Assembly (NCBI GenBank): GCA_944321015.1
Contig: CALUJS010000018.1
Coordinates: 1-55,684 of the forward strand
Direction: 5' to 3'
Origin: an uncultured Phocaeicola sp.
GTDB lineage: Bacteria > Bacteroidota > Bacteroidia > Bacteroidales > Bacteroidaceae
DNA length: 55,684 nt
The notes beneath the pieces are model-generated. The model had not been told where the DNA came from. It ran no database searches and saw nothing but the letters and a program-made list of their open reading frames with translations. The translations under genes were made by a program, and so were the position numbers. Below, one piece after another: positions 1 through 7,280 of the stretch (position 1 is the first letter of the stretch; each line of letters opens with the position of its first letter).

Positions 1-288
1 CGCGCAGAAATTCCCCACCTGGTGCGCGTACACGAGAAATACAAGGACTTCACCATCGTCAGCGTGTCGGTCGACGAGAAGGAGGCTGACTGGCAAAAAG
101 CCATGAAAGAAGAGAAAATGACCTGGACACAGGCACGCATCACTGACGGCATCATGGGCGAGACGGTGAAGCGGTATAACATCACGGGCATACCGACCTG
201 CCTCATCCTCGACGGCGAAGGCCGCTTCTACCGCACCAACACGCGCGGCGCCTACCTCGACGCGTTCCTGGAAGAGATTTACGATTGA
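1..288 (+). CDS. Thioredoxin-like (TlpA/AhpC-type) protein, C-terminal part
   Basis: The reading frame is open from the first base and ends at TGA 286-288, so 95 residues are seen and the N-terminus lies outside the window. The visible part has the second half of a thioredoxin fold: a strand (TIVSVSVDE), a helix with a tryptophan, and the cis-proline loop GIPTCLILDGEGR followed by a last strand and helix. The usual CxxC would lie upstream and cannot be checked. Bacteroidales secrete many such disulfide oxidoreductases, often with an N-terminal DUF4369-like domain. A hairpin follows the stop at 303-334. Family is clear; exact role is not. Confidence 0.8.
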   Translation, partial: RAEIPHLVRVHEKYKDFTIVSVSVDEKEADWQKAMKEEKMTWTQARITDGIMGETVKRYNITGIPTCLILDGEGRFYRTNTRGAYLDAFLEEIYD

Positions 289-302
289 TGATAATTAAGA
301 AA

Positions 303-334
303 GGCACAGAGCTGGATGATGAAAGCTCTGTGCC
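303..334 (+). terminator. Probable terminator hairpin after the thioredoxin-like gene
   Basis: An 11-bp perfect stem (GGCACAGAGCT / AGCTCTGTGCC) with a 10-base loop lies 14 bases after the stop codon. No strong T-run follows, so it may be a weak terminator or an mRNA end stabiliser. Confidence 0.55.
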
Positions 335-411
335 GTAAATTATTCGTCGAAAAAGAAATATTCTCATGATTTATAACTAGCTTTACGACTGAAAAACGAA
401 GCATAGTTCCA

Positions 412-1218
412 ATGACAAAGATCACAGTCCAAAATACAGACATCAACATTGTAAAGTTCAACGAAGAAGACTATATCAGCCTCACCGACATGGCACGAAG
501 CCAATTGCAAGAACATATAATATTCCGTTGGCTCAGCCTAAAAAGCACGATTGAGTATCTTGGCGAATGGGAAATGTTGTATAACCCCGATTTTAATTGT
601 ACCGAATTCGGTACAATTAAAAATACAGCGGGAAGCAATAACTTCGTGCTTTCGGTGAAAACGTGGATAGAACGAACCAATGCAACCGGCATTCGCTCAA
701 AAGCCGGCCGCTACGGAGGCACGTATGCCCATAGGGATATAGCATATCATTTTGGCATGTGGATTTCTCCCAAATTCCAATTACTCCTTATTAAGGAATA
801 TCAACGGCTAAAGAACGAGGAACAAAGGCTGCTCGGCTGGTCGGCAAAACGTGAACTGTCAAAAATCAACTACCGCATACATACCGATGCCATCAAACAA
901 AACCTCATCCCGACAGAAGTTACTCCGGCACAGGCAAACATCATCTATGCCAACGAGGCCGACGTATTGAATGTGGCAATGTTTGGCATGACGGCCAAGC
1001 AATGGCGTGAAACCAACCCCGACCTGAAAGGCAATATCCGGGATTATGCTACCATCAATGAACTTATCTGCCTGTCAAACATGGAAAACCTCAATGCTGT
1101 GTTCATCGAACAAGGCATTCCGCAAGGTGAACGTCTTTTAAAACTCAATCAGATAGCCATTCATCAAATGAGCATATTGGAAAACGATGATAATGATGGA
1201 AGGAAGTTGCTGAAATAA
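412..1218 (+). CDS. KilA-N domain protein
   Basis: This 268-residue protein begins with the KilA-N pattern: a short beta hairpin, then DYISLTDMARS, then WLSLKSTIEYLGEWE and, at about 78-118, VKTWIERTNATGI and the GGTYAHRDIAYHFGMWISP motif. KilA-N is a DNA-binding domain of phage and mobile-element proteins; the C-terminal half (about 130-268) is helical and of unknown function. Base composition is more AT-rich than most of the window, which fits transfer. Inside the gene, at 591-622, lies a perfect 32-bp palindrome centred on an EcoRI-like GAATTC. The start is the first ATG after a gene-free 120 bases. No phage structural or integrase gene is near, so it is probably a stray accessory gene. 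Confidence 0.85.
   Translation: MTKITVQNTDINIVKFNEEDYISLTDMARSQLQEHIIFRWLSLKSTIEYLGEWEMLYNPDFNCTEFGTIKNTAGSNNFVLSVKTWIERTNATGIRSKAGRYGGTYAHRDIAYHFGMWISPKFQLLLIKEYQRLKNEEQRLLGWSAKRELSKINYRIHTDAIKQNLIPTEVTPAQANIIYANEADVLNVAMFGMTAKQWRETNPDLKGNIRDYATINELICLSNMENLNAVFIEQGIPQGERLLKLNQIAIHQMSILENDDNDGRKLLK
591..622. repeat. Perfect 32-bp palindrome inside the KilA-N gene
   Basis: Each half is 16 bases, TTTTAATTGTACCGAA and its exact complement, with no loop. The next pair outward (590/623) does not match. A perfect dyad this long is not expected by chance in a window of this size, and this one sits in a coding sequence, encoding the residues around NCTEFGTIK. Confidence 0.9.
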
Positions 1219-1293
1219 ATTATCAAACTTCACACTATTGCTTAAATTTCTGCCAATCTTTCATTTACAAAACATCTGAACGGCTACGGCCCA

Positions 1294-1341
1294 ACGCGGC
1301 ACAAATGTCAATCCGTAGGGGCGGACCGGCGTGTCCGCCCG
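1294..1341 (+). repeat. Short copy of mosaic repeat family 1 (GGGGCGGAC module)
   Basis: These 48 bases match 2118-2165 in the same orientation with two differences. They include the dyad GGGGCGGACC ... TGTCCGCCC. The two copies lie on either side of the PIN toxin-antitoxin module. The rest of the 1219-1394 gap shows nothing else that I recognise. Confidence 0.9.
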
Positions 1342-1394
1342 TTCCATGTAGCGAAAGGAACATTTCCGGAATCCGATGACGTGCGTACAGAAAT

Positions 1395-1844
1395 CTACGG
1401 CAATTCCTCCGTCCTGAGACCGGTCATCAACAATTCAAAATCTGAGTACGAGACGATTCGCGTGGAACCTATTTCCCTAAGAGACAAAAGGTCATTATCA
1501 CCACTCACCAAATAGTCGGCATCGGCAGCTTTAGCCGTGTAAAGCAAATAATCGTCTTTGGGGTCGCGACACAATTCCGGCCCTGCTTCCGGCTCCACAA
1601 GCATGGCAGCATCAAGCAACAGGTCCAGAAACTCCTCGGCCTGCTCCTCAAAAATATATTTGCGAATGCGCGGACGACATAACACATTTGCAATCTCTGT
1701 CAGTTGTTCGTTGCAAGTCACAATCCGGATACGCCCGCTGTCCATATGGCGGTGCAGCCCGGCCAACCTTTTGCCAATCAAAAAGGAAATCCAGATATTG
1801 GTGTCAACGACAACACGCCAAGCCTCATCATTTCCGCTTTTCAT
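1395..1844 (-). CDS. PIN-domain toxin (putative ribonuclease)
   Basis: The 149-residue protein matches the PIN-type toxin family that includes COG1569. Acidic residues expected of the metal site are visible: Asp14 in VVVDTNIW, Glu46 in CNEQLTEI, Asp97/98 in RDPKDDYLLYTA, and Asp116/118 in VSGDNDLL. PIN toxins cleave RNA, often tRNA or rRNA, when the antitoxin is lost. The gene follows its antitoxin with a 17-base overlap, the normal arrangement for a coupled toxin-antitoxin pair. The module lies between two near-identical 48-bp repeats. Function is by family; the RNA target is unknown. Confidence 0.88.
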   Translation of the reverse strand: MKSGNDEAWRVVVDTNIWISFLIGKRLAGLHRHMDSGRIRIVTCNEQLTEIANVLCRPRIRKYIFEEQAEEFLDLLLDAAMLVEPEAGPELCRDPKDDYLLYTAKAADADYLVSGDNDLLSLREIGSTRIVSYSDFELLMTGLRTEELP

Positions 1845-2052
1845 AACGCTCTTGCCTTACAGCTTCCACCTCCCGCGTAATGTCTTCCATTGTCAGCTCG
1901 TCTGTGCGAGCCGCTTTCAGCAGCCGTTCAAAACGGCTTACAAAAAGTGATTTACGCAGCCTGTCAAACATTTCCAGCTTGTCTTCTTCATCCATTGCTT
2001 GAAGCAATCCCCAGAACTGCTGCTTGCTAAGGTTAAACTGAATCGTGTCCAT
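1828..2052 (-). CDS. Antitoxin of the PIN-domain toxin module
   Basis: A 74-residue charged, helical protein (MDTIQFNLSKQQFWGLL...) lies immediately 5' of the PIN toxin and overlaps it by 17 bases. Its N-terminal part resembles the small beta-helix antitoxins that pair with PIN toxins, and the C-terminal part (DELTMEDITREVEAVRQERY) would wrap the toxin. Length and position make the assignment likely even though the sequence itself is weakly conserved. A promoter match lies at 2082-2112, placing the start codon about 30 bases downstream of the -7 element. Confidence 0.8.
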   Translation of the reverse strand: MDTIQFNLSKQQFWGLLQAMDEEDKLEMFDRLRKSLFVSRFERLLKAARTDELTMEDITREVEAVRQERYEKRK

Positions 2053-2081
2053 AACAGCTTTTTTTTAATATTCTTCGATGA

Positions 2082-2112
2082 CAAAGATAACGCTTTTCTT
2101 CATCACGCGCAA
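2082..2112 (-). promoter_or_regulatory. Promoter of the PIN toxin-antitoxin module
   Basis: Read on the minus strand, TATCTTTG (2082-2089) matches the Bacteroidetes -7 box TAnnTTTG. Twenty bases further upstream there is ATTG (2110-2113), a near match to the -33 TTTG. Confidence 0.6.
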
Positions 2113-2535
2113 TGCGGACGCGGCACAAATGTCAATCTGTAGGGGCGGACCGACGTGTCCGCCCGATTGCACAACGGGGATGGAGCACGCCCTGATGCAA
2201 ACGGACGGCGGAGCTGTCCAACAAACGCTAACCGCTGCGTGGTGCAAAATGCGCCACCTGCGGAAATGGAGCGAAAAGAGGAAACGACCTTGAAGAGGTC
2301 GAACGGGTGGCAGGAACGGGCTTTGACACGGTTCGACCGCCTTCGGGGTCGTTGTATTTTGTGGTGGGCCCGCAGGTGACGCGTTCCGCGCCACACAGCG
2401 GTTATCTCTTGTGGGGACGGTTTCACCGTCCGACATGCCGATGTGGAACGGTATAACCGCATCATGGGTGCAGGGGATGTGTCGAAATTCGATTCTTTCA
2501 CAGTGGAGACATGGCGCGCCACGTCTCTACTATTA
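2106..2535. repeat. Mosaic repeat family 1, long copy
   Basis: Most of the 2053-2718 gap is a head-to-head element built from dyad modules: GGGGCGGAC...GTCCGCCC, GACGGCGGAGCTGTCC, AACCGCTG..GTGG, GCGCCACCTGCGG, CGACCTTGAAGAGGTCG, CGACC..GGGGTCG, then CCGCAGGTGACGC and CAGCGGTTAT in the opposite sense, GGACGGTTTCACCGTCC, and AGACATGGCGCGCCACGTCT. The same modules recur at 9240-9560, 9640-9815, 37930-38160, 53925-54010, 54145-54315 and 54455-54610. Small open frames across it are not genes. Confidence 0.9.
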
Positions 2536-2564
2536 TGTCAATTTGGGAATTTTGATACACCTCT

Positions 2565-2645
2565 CTACATCGGACATAGGAATTTCTATGTCTGACTTAG
2601 GAATTTCTATAACCGACATAGAAAATCTTACATCGGACATAGAAA
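2565..2645. repeat. GTCTGACTTAGG repeat family, diverged copy
   Basis: Four tandem, alternating copies of a motif like CGGACATAGAAA or TATGTCTGACTTAGG are seen. The 15-base core TATGTCTGACTTAGG is shared with the two exact 83-bp copies at 25177-25259 and 30038-30120. Confidence 0.75.
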
Positions 2646-2698
2646 AAGAGCCGCCCCGGCTTCCCATCACAGGATTTGCCGGGGCGGCTCCGCTTTTT
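2643..2698 (-). terminator. Terminator of the lipoprotein operon
   Basis: A 13-bp GC stem (GAGCCGCCCCGGC / GCCGGGGCGGCTC, 2648-2690) is followed on the minus strand by five T. It ends the unit that reads from 4797 down to 2719. A T-run on the plus side would also let it act in the other direction. Confidence 0.85.
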
Positions 2699-2718
2699 GT
2701 ATATAGAGATATGAAACG

Positions 2719-4239
2719 TTATTCTGCAGTTACGTTTTCGCCGATGACTTCGAGCTCATCGAGCATCAGCGTGCTGCCGCCTGCGCCTTTGAAGTGGTCG
2801 CCCTCTTTACTGGAAGAGCAAACGATGGCGAGCTTATAGCTCTTTGTCGGGTCGTAGGTCTTGCCATCCAACCATTCAAATTCTAAGTCGAAGGCTGTCC
2901 ATTCTGCTTTGGCTGTGCCATCAGGGAGTGCAGCCACGGCCACACGAGTCTTTGACTCATTGATGTCGTGTCCGGTCAGCACAAAGTCGTCGGTTGCAGC
3001 CTCGTAGAGCACGGCTTGGATGGCACACTCATCAATTTTATTTTCAACAGTATCAACAGCTGCCGGAGTGGTTACGGCTTTGCCATTTTCATCTTCACCA
3101 TTAATAAAGATTTCACCCGGGGTATATTTATAATAGCCTTTAAAACGAACAGGTTTTTTCTCATAAGCGATGCCGAACTCTGTACTTTTCAATTTATCAC
3201 CAATGGCAGCTATTAAATTAAAAGAACCCGTAAACACAGAACCCGCAGTAAGAGCTGGCACCAAGATACTCGTTCCTAAACTCGTATTCAAAGTTACCAA
3301 TTTTATAGCCGCGTCACCAGCAACCTTGTCATCTGTAGACTTAAGAACCGGCTTTCCATATTGCGATATGAAAGAAGCTCCTTCCAAGCTGGAAGCCAGC
3401 TCTGCACGCGGCATGGGATATTCATTACCATATTCTGTTTCCCACTCATCAAACGTATACTTCAACGTATTAGTTTTCGAGGCCACTTTCACCGTATAAA
3501 CAGCCACATCGCCGTTTTCGGCAACCACGGTTACGGTTTTGCCCTTGGAGTAAGAGCTTGTGCCGAGGGTGTATTCTGCGCCGTCGGACACCTGGATGGT
3601 GGGCACGAGGGCGGCAAGCTGCTCGTCGGTGGCGTTCTCATCCACGGAGAAGGTGATGGTGGTCTGGCCTGCCTCCAGGTGGTCGGCTTGCGAGGTCACG
3701 ATGGCATTGGCCTCATTGGAGGGGTCGAACCAGAAGGCGAGCAGGGCGTTGTCGGCGCTCTCCGTGCCGTTGAGGCGGTTGCCGACGTAGGCCACGGTGA
3801 TGGAGATTTCGTTCCACATGATTTCCATGTTGATGGTGAAGGAGTTGGACGTGATGACGCCAAACGATTCCACGCTGCATTCGCCTACGGGCGACGGCAG
3901 GGTCATGGTGCGCACGTCGGTGAAAGTATAGGTGTTGGCGCCTTCCTGCGAGAGGACGATGTGGTCCAGCGTGATGTTGCCCAATGACATGCCCTGGAAG
4001 CTGAAGTCCGGGAGTGTCATGGTGATGGCGTTGCCTGCGGCTTTGGTGATTTCCACGTTCTTCGGGTCGCCGGTCACCACGTTTCCGCCGCCCATCGCGA
4101 TGTCGAGCGTACCTTTGTATTCTCCGGCAATTTGCTCGTCGATGGGGAAGTTGTCGTCGTCGTCATCGCACGAGGTAAACATGCAGCCCACTGACACGAG
4201 GGCCGCGAAAAGGAATGAGAGGTATTTCAGTTTGTTCAT
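2719..4239 (-). CDS. Calycin-like plus PCMD-domain lipoprotein
   Basis: This 506-residue exported lipoprotein starts MNKLKYLSFLFAALVSVGC; the lipid-bearing Cys is residue 19 or 24, followed by DDDDD. Three parts can be seen. Residues about 35-165 form a calycin-like domain (EQIAGEYKGTLDIAMGG...) related to the neighbouring lipoprotein. Residues about 170-255 resemble a cadherin-like or DUF5018-type module ending YTVKVA. Residues 260-506 fit the PCMD (putative carbohydrate metabolism) domain, ending LMLDELEVIGE. It follows the other calycin lipoprotein by 24 bases and is probably cotranscribed with it. Such proteins are thought to sit on the cell surface and bind glycans or other ligands; the ligand here is unknown. 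Confidence 0.8.
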   Translation of the reverse strand: MNKLKYLSFLFAALVSVGCMFTSCDDDDDNFPIDEQIAGEYKGTLDIAMGGGNVVTGDPKNVEITKAAGNAITMTLPDFSFQGMSLGNITLDHIVLSQEGANTYTFTDVRTMTLPSPVGECSVESFGVITSNSFTINMEIMWNEISITVAYVGNRLNGTESADNALLAFWFDPSNEANAIVTSQADHLEAGQTTITFSVDENATDEQLAALVPTIQVSDGAEYTLGTSSYSKGKTVTVVAENGDVAVYTVKVASKTNTLKYTFDEWETEYGNEYPMPRAELASSLEGASFISQYGKPVLKSTDDKVAGDAAIKLVTLNTSLGTSILVPALTAGSVFTGSFNLIAAIGDKLKSTEFGIAYEKKPVRFKGYYKYTPGEIFINGEDENGKAVTTPAAVDTVENKIDECAIQAVLYEAATDDFVLTGHDINESKTRVAVAALPDGTAKAEWTAFDLEFEWLDGKTYDPTKSYKLAIVCSSSKEGDHFKGAGGSTLMLDELEVIGENVTAE

Positions 4240-4263
4240 TGTTGTATTCTGTATATTAAAAGA

Positions 4264-4797
4264 TTATTTTGTTCCGGTGAAGTCTACGGTGATGGCAAGA
4301 TTTTCCAAAAGATTGCCCTTAAGGGTTACACCCACGGAAAGCGGCAAAGTCAATGTATTACCGTTAATGGTAGCATTCGTGAAAGTCACGTCGCAATAAT
4401 CTGTCGTCATTTCCATTGTCCCAATAGGAACTTTCACATTGGGGATTCTCACGTTTCCTGCAAACGTATAACCGTTGGCAGTCTCGGTAAGCGCGCAGTT
4501 GGAAATAGTCACGTTGCCTAAGTTCACCGTAGATGTCAGTTCGCCAAGAGTAACATCAATAGTGAAATTATTAATCACAATATCAACCGTAGTAGCCGTT
4601 TTCTTAGTCAATGTAATGGTTTTCTCTGCTGTCGTAAGAGATTGTCCGCCCATAAACACTTCCAAATCTCCCGTATACGCACCTGCCACCTTGGAAGCTG
4701 CATCTGCAGGATCATCGTCGTCACTACAAGCTGTGAAAGAGAAAGCACACAGGGCGCACAACATAAAGAGCATCGTCTTTAAAAAATCTTTTTTCAT
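4264..4797 (-). CDS. Calycin-like domain lipoprotein
   Basis: The start at ATG 4797 gives a normal lipoprotein signal, MKKDFLKTMLFMLCALCAFSFTACSDDDD, whereas an upstream ATG would add 17 residues without signal character. The mature 150-residue protein is a beta-rich single domain (KVAGAYTGDLEVFMGGQSL ... VDFTGTK) similar to the first domain of the next gene, so the two look like duplicates with different lengths. The calycin-like family is common in Bacteroidales and has no firm function. The AraC regulator at 4939 is divergent, 141 bases away, and may control this unit. Confidence 0.8.
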   Translation of the reverse strand: MKKDFLKTMLFMLCALCAFSFTACSDDDDPADAASKVAGAYTGDLEVFMGGQSLTTAEKTITLTKKTATTVDIVINNFTIDVTLGELTSTVNLGNVTISNCALTETANGYTFAGNVRIPNVKVPIGTMEMTTDYCDVTFTNATINGNTLTLPLSVGVTLKGNLLENLAITVDFTGTK

Positions 4798-4938
4798 ACT
4801 TCTTCTTGTTTTAGATATTATATTATTACTTTGCATTCCAATAAGCACAGATGGAAAAACGTCGCAAAGTTCTTATAAATTTGCGGGTAAGCAAAGCCAC
4901 ATTCTTTCGATTCTGTGTTCTATTATTAAGATTTGCCC

Positions 4939-5787
4939 ATGACCGACCACGAACTGCCCAAATTCGACCTGCCCGTCGACTTCGTTGCGACGGACGAGAT
5001 TCCCGTGACGCTGCTGCAAAACTACGCCCGTTTCCCGTGCAAAATCAAGGCGTGCCTCTTCGTGCTCTGCACCACGGGCGAGGTGCGGGCCACCGTCAAC
5101 CTGCGCAAGCAGACCATCCGCGCGGGCGACTTCGTGACGCTGCTGCCCGGCTCGTTCATCCAGATAGAGACCATCAGCGACGACATCCACCTCTACATGG
5201 CGGGCTTCTCTTCCGAGTTCATGGCGCGCTCAAACTACCTGAAGCAGGTGGTGGACTACTACTACAACATCATCCAGTATCCGTCGCTGCCGCTGCCTCC
5301 GCGCATCGCCCGCCTCTATGCCGAGGCCTACCGCCTGATACTCCACGCCGCCTCGTTCGGCCGCATGGAAAACGAGCGCGAGGTGCTCACCCCGTTGCTC
5401 TCGCTCTGCCTCCAGACGTGCCTGCGGCTCTACAAGCACTACACGCCCCGCTGGGCGAAGGAGATGGGCCGCGACCAGGAGATTTGCCAGGAGTTCATCA
5501 TGCATCTGCTCCAACACTACACCCGCGAGCACAGCGTGGCTTTCTATGCCGACGCCTGCGGGGTGACGCTCCCCCACTTTTGCTCGGCCGTGAAGCGCGG
5601 TTCGGGCCACACGGCGCTCACGCTCATCAACAACGTGCTCATCATGCACGCCAAGGAGCAACTTTCCACCACGCGCAAGCCCGTCAAGGAGATTGCCTTC
5701 GCCCTGGGATTTGCCAATCCCTCGCACTTCAACCGCTTCTTCCGCGAACACACGGGCGTGACGCCGCAGGCGTATAGGGGGAAGTGA
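4939..5787 (+). CDS. AraC-family transcription regulator
   Basis: The protein has 282 residues if started at ATG 4939 (an in-frame TTG two codons earlier is less likely). Residues 1-165 fit the cupin-like sensor half of AraC proteins (LRKQTIRAGDFVTLLPGSFIQIE). The C-terminal 100 residues are the twin helix-turn-helix: EFIMHLLQHYTREHSVAFYADACGV and KPVKEIAFALGFANPSHFNRFF, ending TGVTPQAYRGK. It is transcribed divergently from the two calycin lipoproteins, so it is likely to regulate them, its own gene, or both. A -7-like TAAATTTG is at 4876-4883, without a clear -33 box. The ligand cannot be told from sequence. Confidence 0.9.
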   Translation: MTDHELPKFDLPVDFVATDEIPVTLLQNYARFPCKIKACLFVLCTTGEVRATVNLRKQTIRAGDFVTLLPGSFIQIETISDDIHLYMAGFSSEFMARSNYLKQVVDYYYNIIQYPSLPLPPRIARLYAEAYRLILHAASFGRMENEREVLTPLLSLCLQTCLRLYKHYTPRWAKEMGRDQEICQEFIMHLLQHYTREHSVAFYADACGVTLPHFCSAVKRGSGHTALTLINNVLIMHAKEQLSTTRKPVKEIAFALGFANPSHFNRFFREHTGVTPQAYRGK

Positions 5788-5818
5788 GAAGAAAAAAAGA
5801 GGCAAAAAGCCTCTCTTC

Positions 5819-6154
5819 TCATTCCATGTCGTTTAATAATTCTTCGATTTCCTTTTTTGATATGCTCTCGCGCTCTTCTTTGTCATAAACAAAAATAAGG
5901 TTGATTATGCCTTCAACTTCATTGACGGCAAACGTATAAGTTATGACGCGCGCGCCATGGCTTTTACCTCGGTTCTTGCTTCCGATGGCCATACGCAATT
6001 TGCGCACACCGCCACCCAAGTCCACTCCTGCCAAAGGATTCCGTTCCAACTCGTCTTGCAAGGCTTGCAAGTCCTGTTTCAACGAACGATATTTTTTAGC
6101 CAGCCGCTTGATTTCTTTCAAGAAATGTTTCTGCGGAATAATCTTATAGTTCAT
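5819..6154 (-). CDS. RelE/ParE-family toxin
   Basis: The 111-residue basic protein has the RelE/ParE layout: an N-terminal helical pair rich in Lys/Arg (FLKEIKRLAKKYRSLKQDLQAL), a central LRMAIGSKNRGKSHGARVITYTF strand region and a C-terminal FVYDKEERESISKKEIEELL. RelE-type toxins cleave mRNA in the ribosome, while ParE-type toxins poison gyrase; the sequence does not decide between them. It overlaps the antitoxin gene by 11 bases. Confidence 0.85.
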   Translation of the reverse strand: MNYKIIPQKHFLKEIKRLAKKYRSLKQDLQALQDELERNPLAGVDLGGGVRKLRMAIGSKNRGKSHGARVITYTFAVNEVEGIINLIFVYDKEERESISKKEIEELLNDME

Positions 6155-6380
6155 CTATCACTTCTTGAAGCGTTTTGAGCTGCATTCCTTTTTCCCGAGC
6201 TTCTTTAACATCAGCCAACCCCTGGCGAATGCCATCCAGAACTTCTTCCTTGCTGATGTAGTCCTCGCCTTTTTCTTCGCGAATGTCTTCTATCAATTTA
6301 GAAGACAGCCATTCCTTGTTTTTTAACGACAGCGATTGTATCGTCTGCCACAAAAGTTCCATCGATACTGTTGCTTTCAT
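6144..6380 (-). CDS. Antitoxin of the RelE/ParE-like module
   Basis: A 78-residue acidic, helical protein (MKATVSMELLWQTIQSLSLKNKEWLSSKLIEDI...) lies directly before the toxin gene and overlaps it by 11 bases. The start at 6380 is chosen because homologous antitoxins that I recall begin MKxTVS; an ATG four codons upstream (6392) is also possible. The N-terminal half would bind DNA or dimerise, and the C-terminal half (EEVLDGIRQGLADVKEAREKG) would bind the toxin. Confidence 0.78.
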   Translation of the reverse strand: MKATVSMELLWQTIQSLSLKNKEWLSSKLIEDIREEKGEDYISKEEVLDGIRQGLADVKEAREKGMQLKTLQEVIDEL

Positions 6381-6452
6381 CTCATATAACATTTTACGGT
6401 TTCACTGACACAAAATAAGATTTTCAATAATAATACGTTCTCTTCCGAAACA

Positions 6453-6818
6453 TCACACGCCCAAAACAATGGCCGCGTCAATGCCCAGCTTGCGGCTTAT
6501 CTCGCGTCCGATCTTCAACGTGGGTTCGCTGCGTCCGGCAAGATAATCGCTCACACGGGACGGACTGATGCCAAGCATCTCGGAAAGCTTGCTCTGCGTC
6601 AGCCCCATCTCGGCCATGCGCAGCCGAAGAACGTCCGGAAGCGAAGGCGCGGCCACGGGATAATGCTCTTCCTCATACTCGGCGGCAAGCTCGCTAAGCA
6701 AGTCAAGTTCCACAAGATTCTTGTCCGTAGCGGGAGTATCATCGTCCACCAACGGGAGCAATTCTTCAATGCGTTGCATGGTGGCTTTGTATGCCATCTC
6801 GTTGTTGATTCGTGCCAT
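6453..6818 (-). CDS. higA: HigA-type antitoxin with helix-turn-helix
   Basis: The 121-residue protein has an N-terminal acidic part with a VELDLLSELAAEYEEEHYP segment and a C-terminal Cro/CI helix-turn-helix at about 66-110 (LTQSKLSEMLGISPSRVSDYLAGRSEPT). This is the HigA type that pairs with HigB of the PF09907 family. It lies five bases after the toxin gene, the toxin-first order typical of higBA. It should neutralise HigB and repress the promoter upstream of higB. Confidence 0.9.
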   Translation of the reverse strand: MARINNEMAYKATMQRIEELLPLVDDDTPATDKNLVELDLLSELAAEYEEEHYPVAAPSLPDVLRLRMAEMGLTQSKLSEMLGISPSRVSDYLAGRSEPTLKIGREISRKLGIDAAIVLGV

Positions 6819-6823
6819 AAGCT

Positions 6824-7117
6824 CTATATGTTTTTAACGTCTATCTCGTCATATTCTGCATGAGTACCCACAAAACGGATGTACACGGTCCGTATCGCAA
6901 ACTTAACCACTGCCACAAGCCGGTAATTGTTTCCACGGATATTGAACACATAGTGCTGGTTTCCCACACTGTCCACGCTTCCGAATGTCTGTTTCACATC
7001 GGCAAAACATCCCCACTCTGCCTTACGCACTTTCTGAAACCATTCTTCCAATGCCGTGCGGGAATCGGGATTGTTCGTGTAATATGCAATGAGCGTACTT
7101 CGTGCAATGATTCTCAT
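6824..7117 (-). CDS. higB: HigB-family mRNA interferase toxin
   Basis: With the start at ATG 7117 the protein is 97 residues and begins MRIIARSTLIAYYTNNPDSRTALEEWF, the exact form of HigB toxins (PF09907). The longer open frame upstream has no match to the family and crosses the promoter. Later conserved parts are FNIRGNNYRLVAVVKF and VYIRFVGTHAEYDEID. HigB cleaves mRNA on the ribosome. A full promoter match begins 17 bases upstream of the start codon. Confidence 0.92.
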   Translation of the reverse strand: MRIIARSTLIAYYTNNPDSRTALEEWFQKVRKAEWGCFADVKQTFGSVDSVGNQHYVFNIRGNNYRLVAVVKFAIRTVYIRFVGTHAEYDEIDVKNI

Positions 7118-7134
7118 ATCATCTGGTTTGTTTG

Positions 7135-7167
7135 CAAATATACACGGAATCGTTCTAAAAAAACAAA
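7135..7167 (-). promoter_or_regulatory. higBA promoter
   Basis: On the minus strand TTTG (7164-7167), a 21-base spacer and TATATTTG (7135-7142) give a full match to the Bacteroidetes consensus. The leader would be only about 10-15 bases. Confidence 0.85.
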
Positions 7168-7207
7168 ACAATCTTCGATAATTCAATAAAAGAATTGAAG
7201 TCTCATC

Positions 7208-7280
7208 AACACAAAAAGAGTGAAGAACGCACCCCGCACGGGCATTCTTCACTCTTCATTCTTAATTTTTCATTTTCACT
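7208..7280 (-). terminator. Terminator-like repeat after argS (AAGAATTAAGAAT family)
   Basis: The stem AGTGAAGAA...TTCTTCACT (7219-7253) encloses a CCCGCACGGG centre and abuts the argS stop. Related elements with a GCCGCACGGG or GCCGTGCGGC centre and TTCATTCTTAATTCTT arms lie at 18090-18176, 20298-20397 and 41942-42012. Confidence 0.7.

Noticed and set aside
2065..2522. Two overlapping minus-strand frames of 123 and 139 codons
   Set aside because: They are translations of the mosaic repeat, in competing frames, without a start signal.
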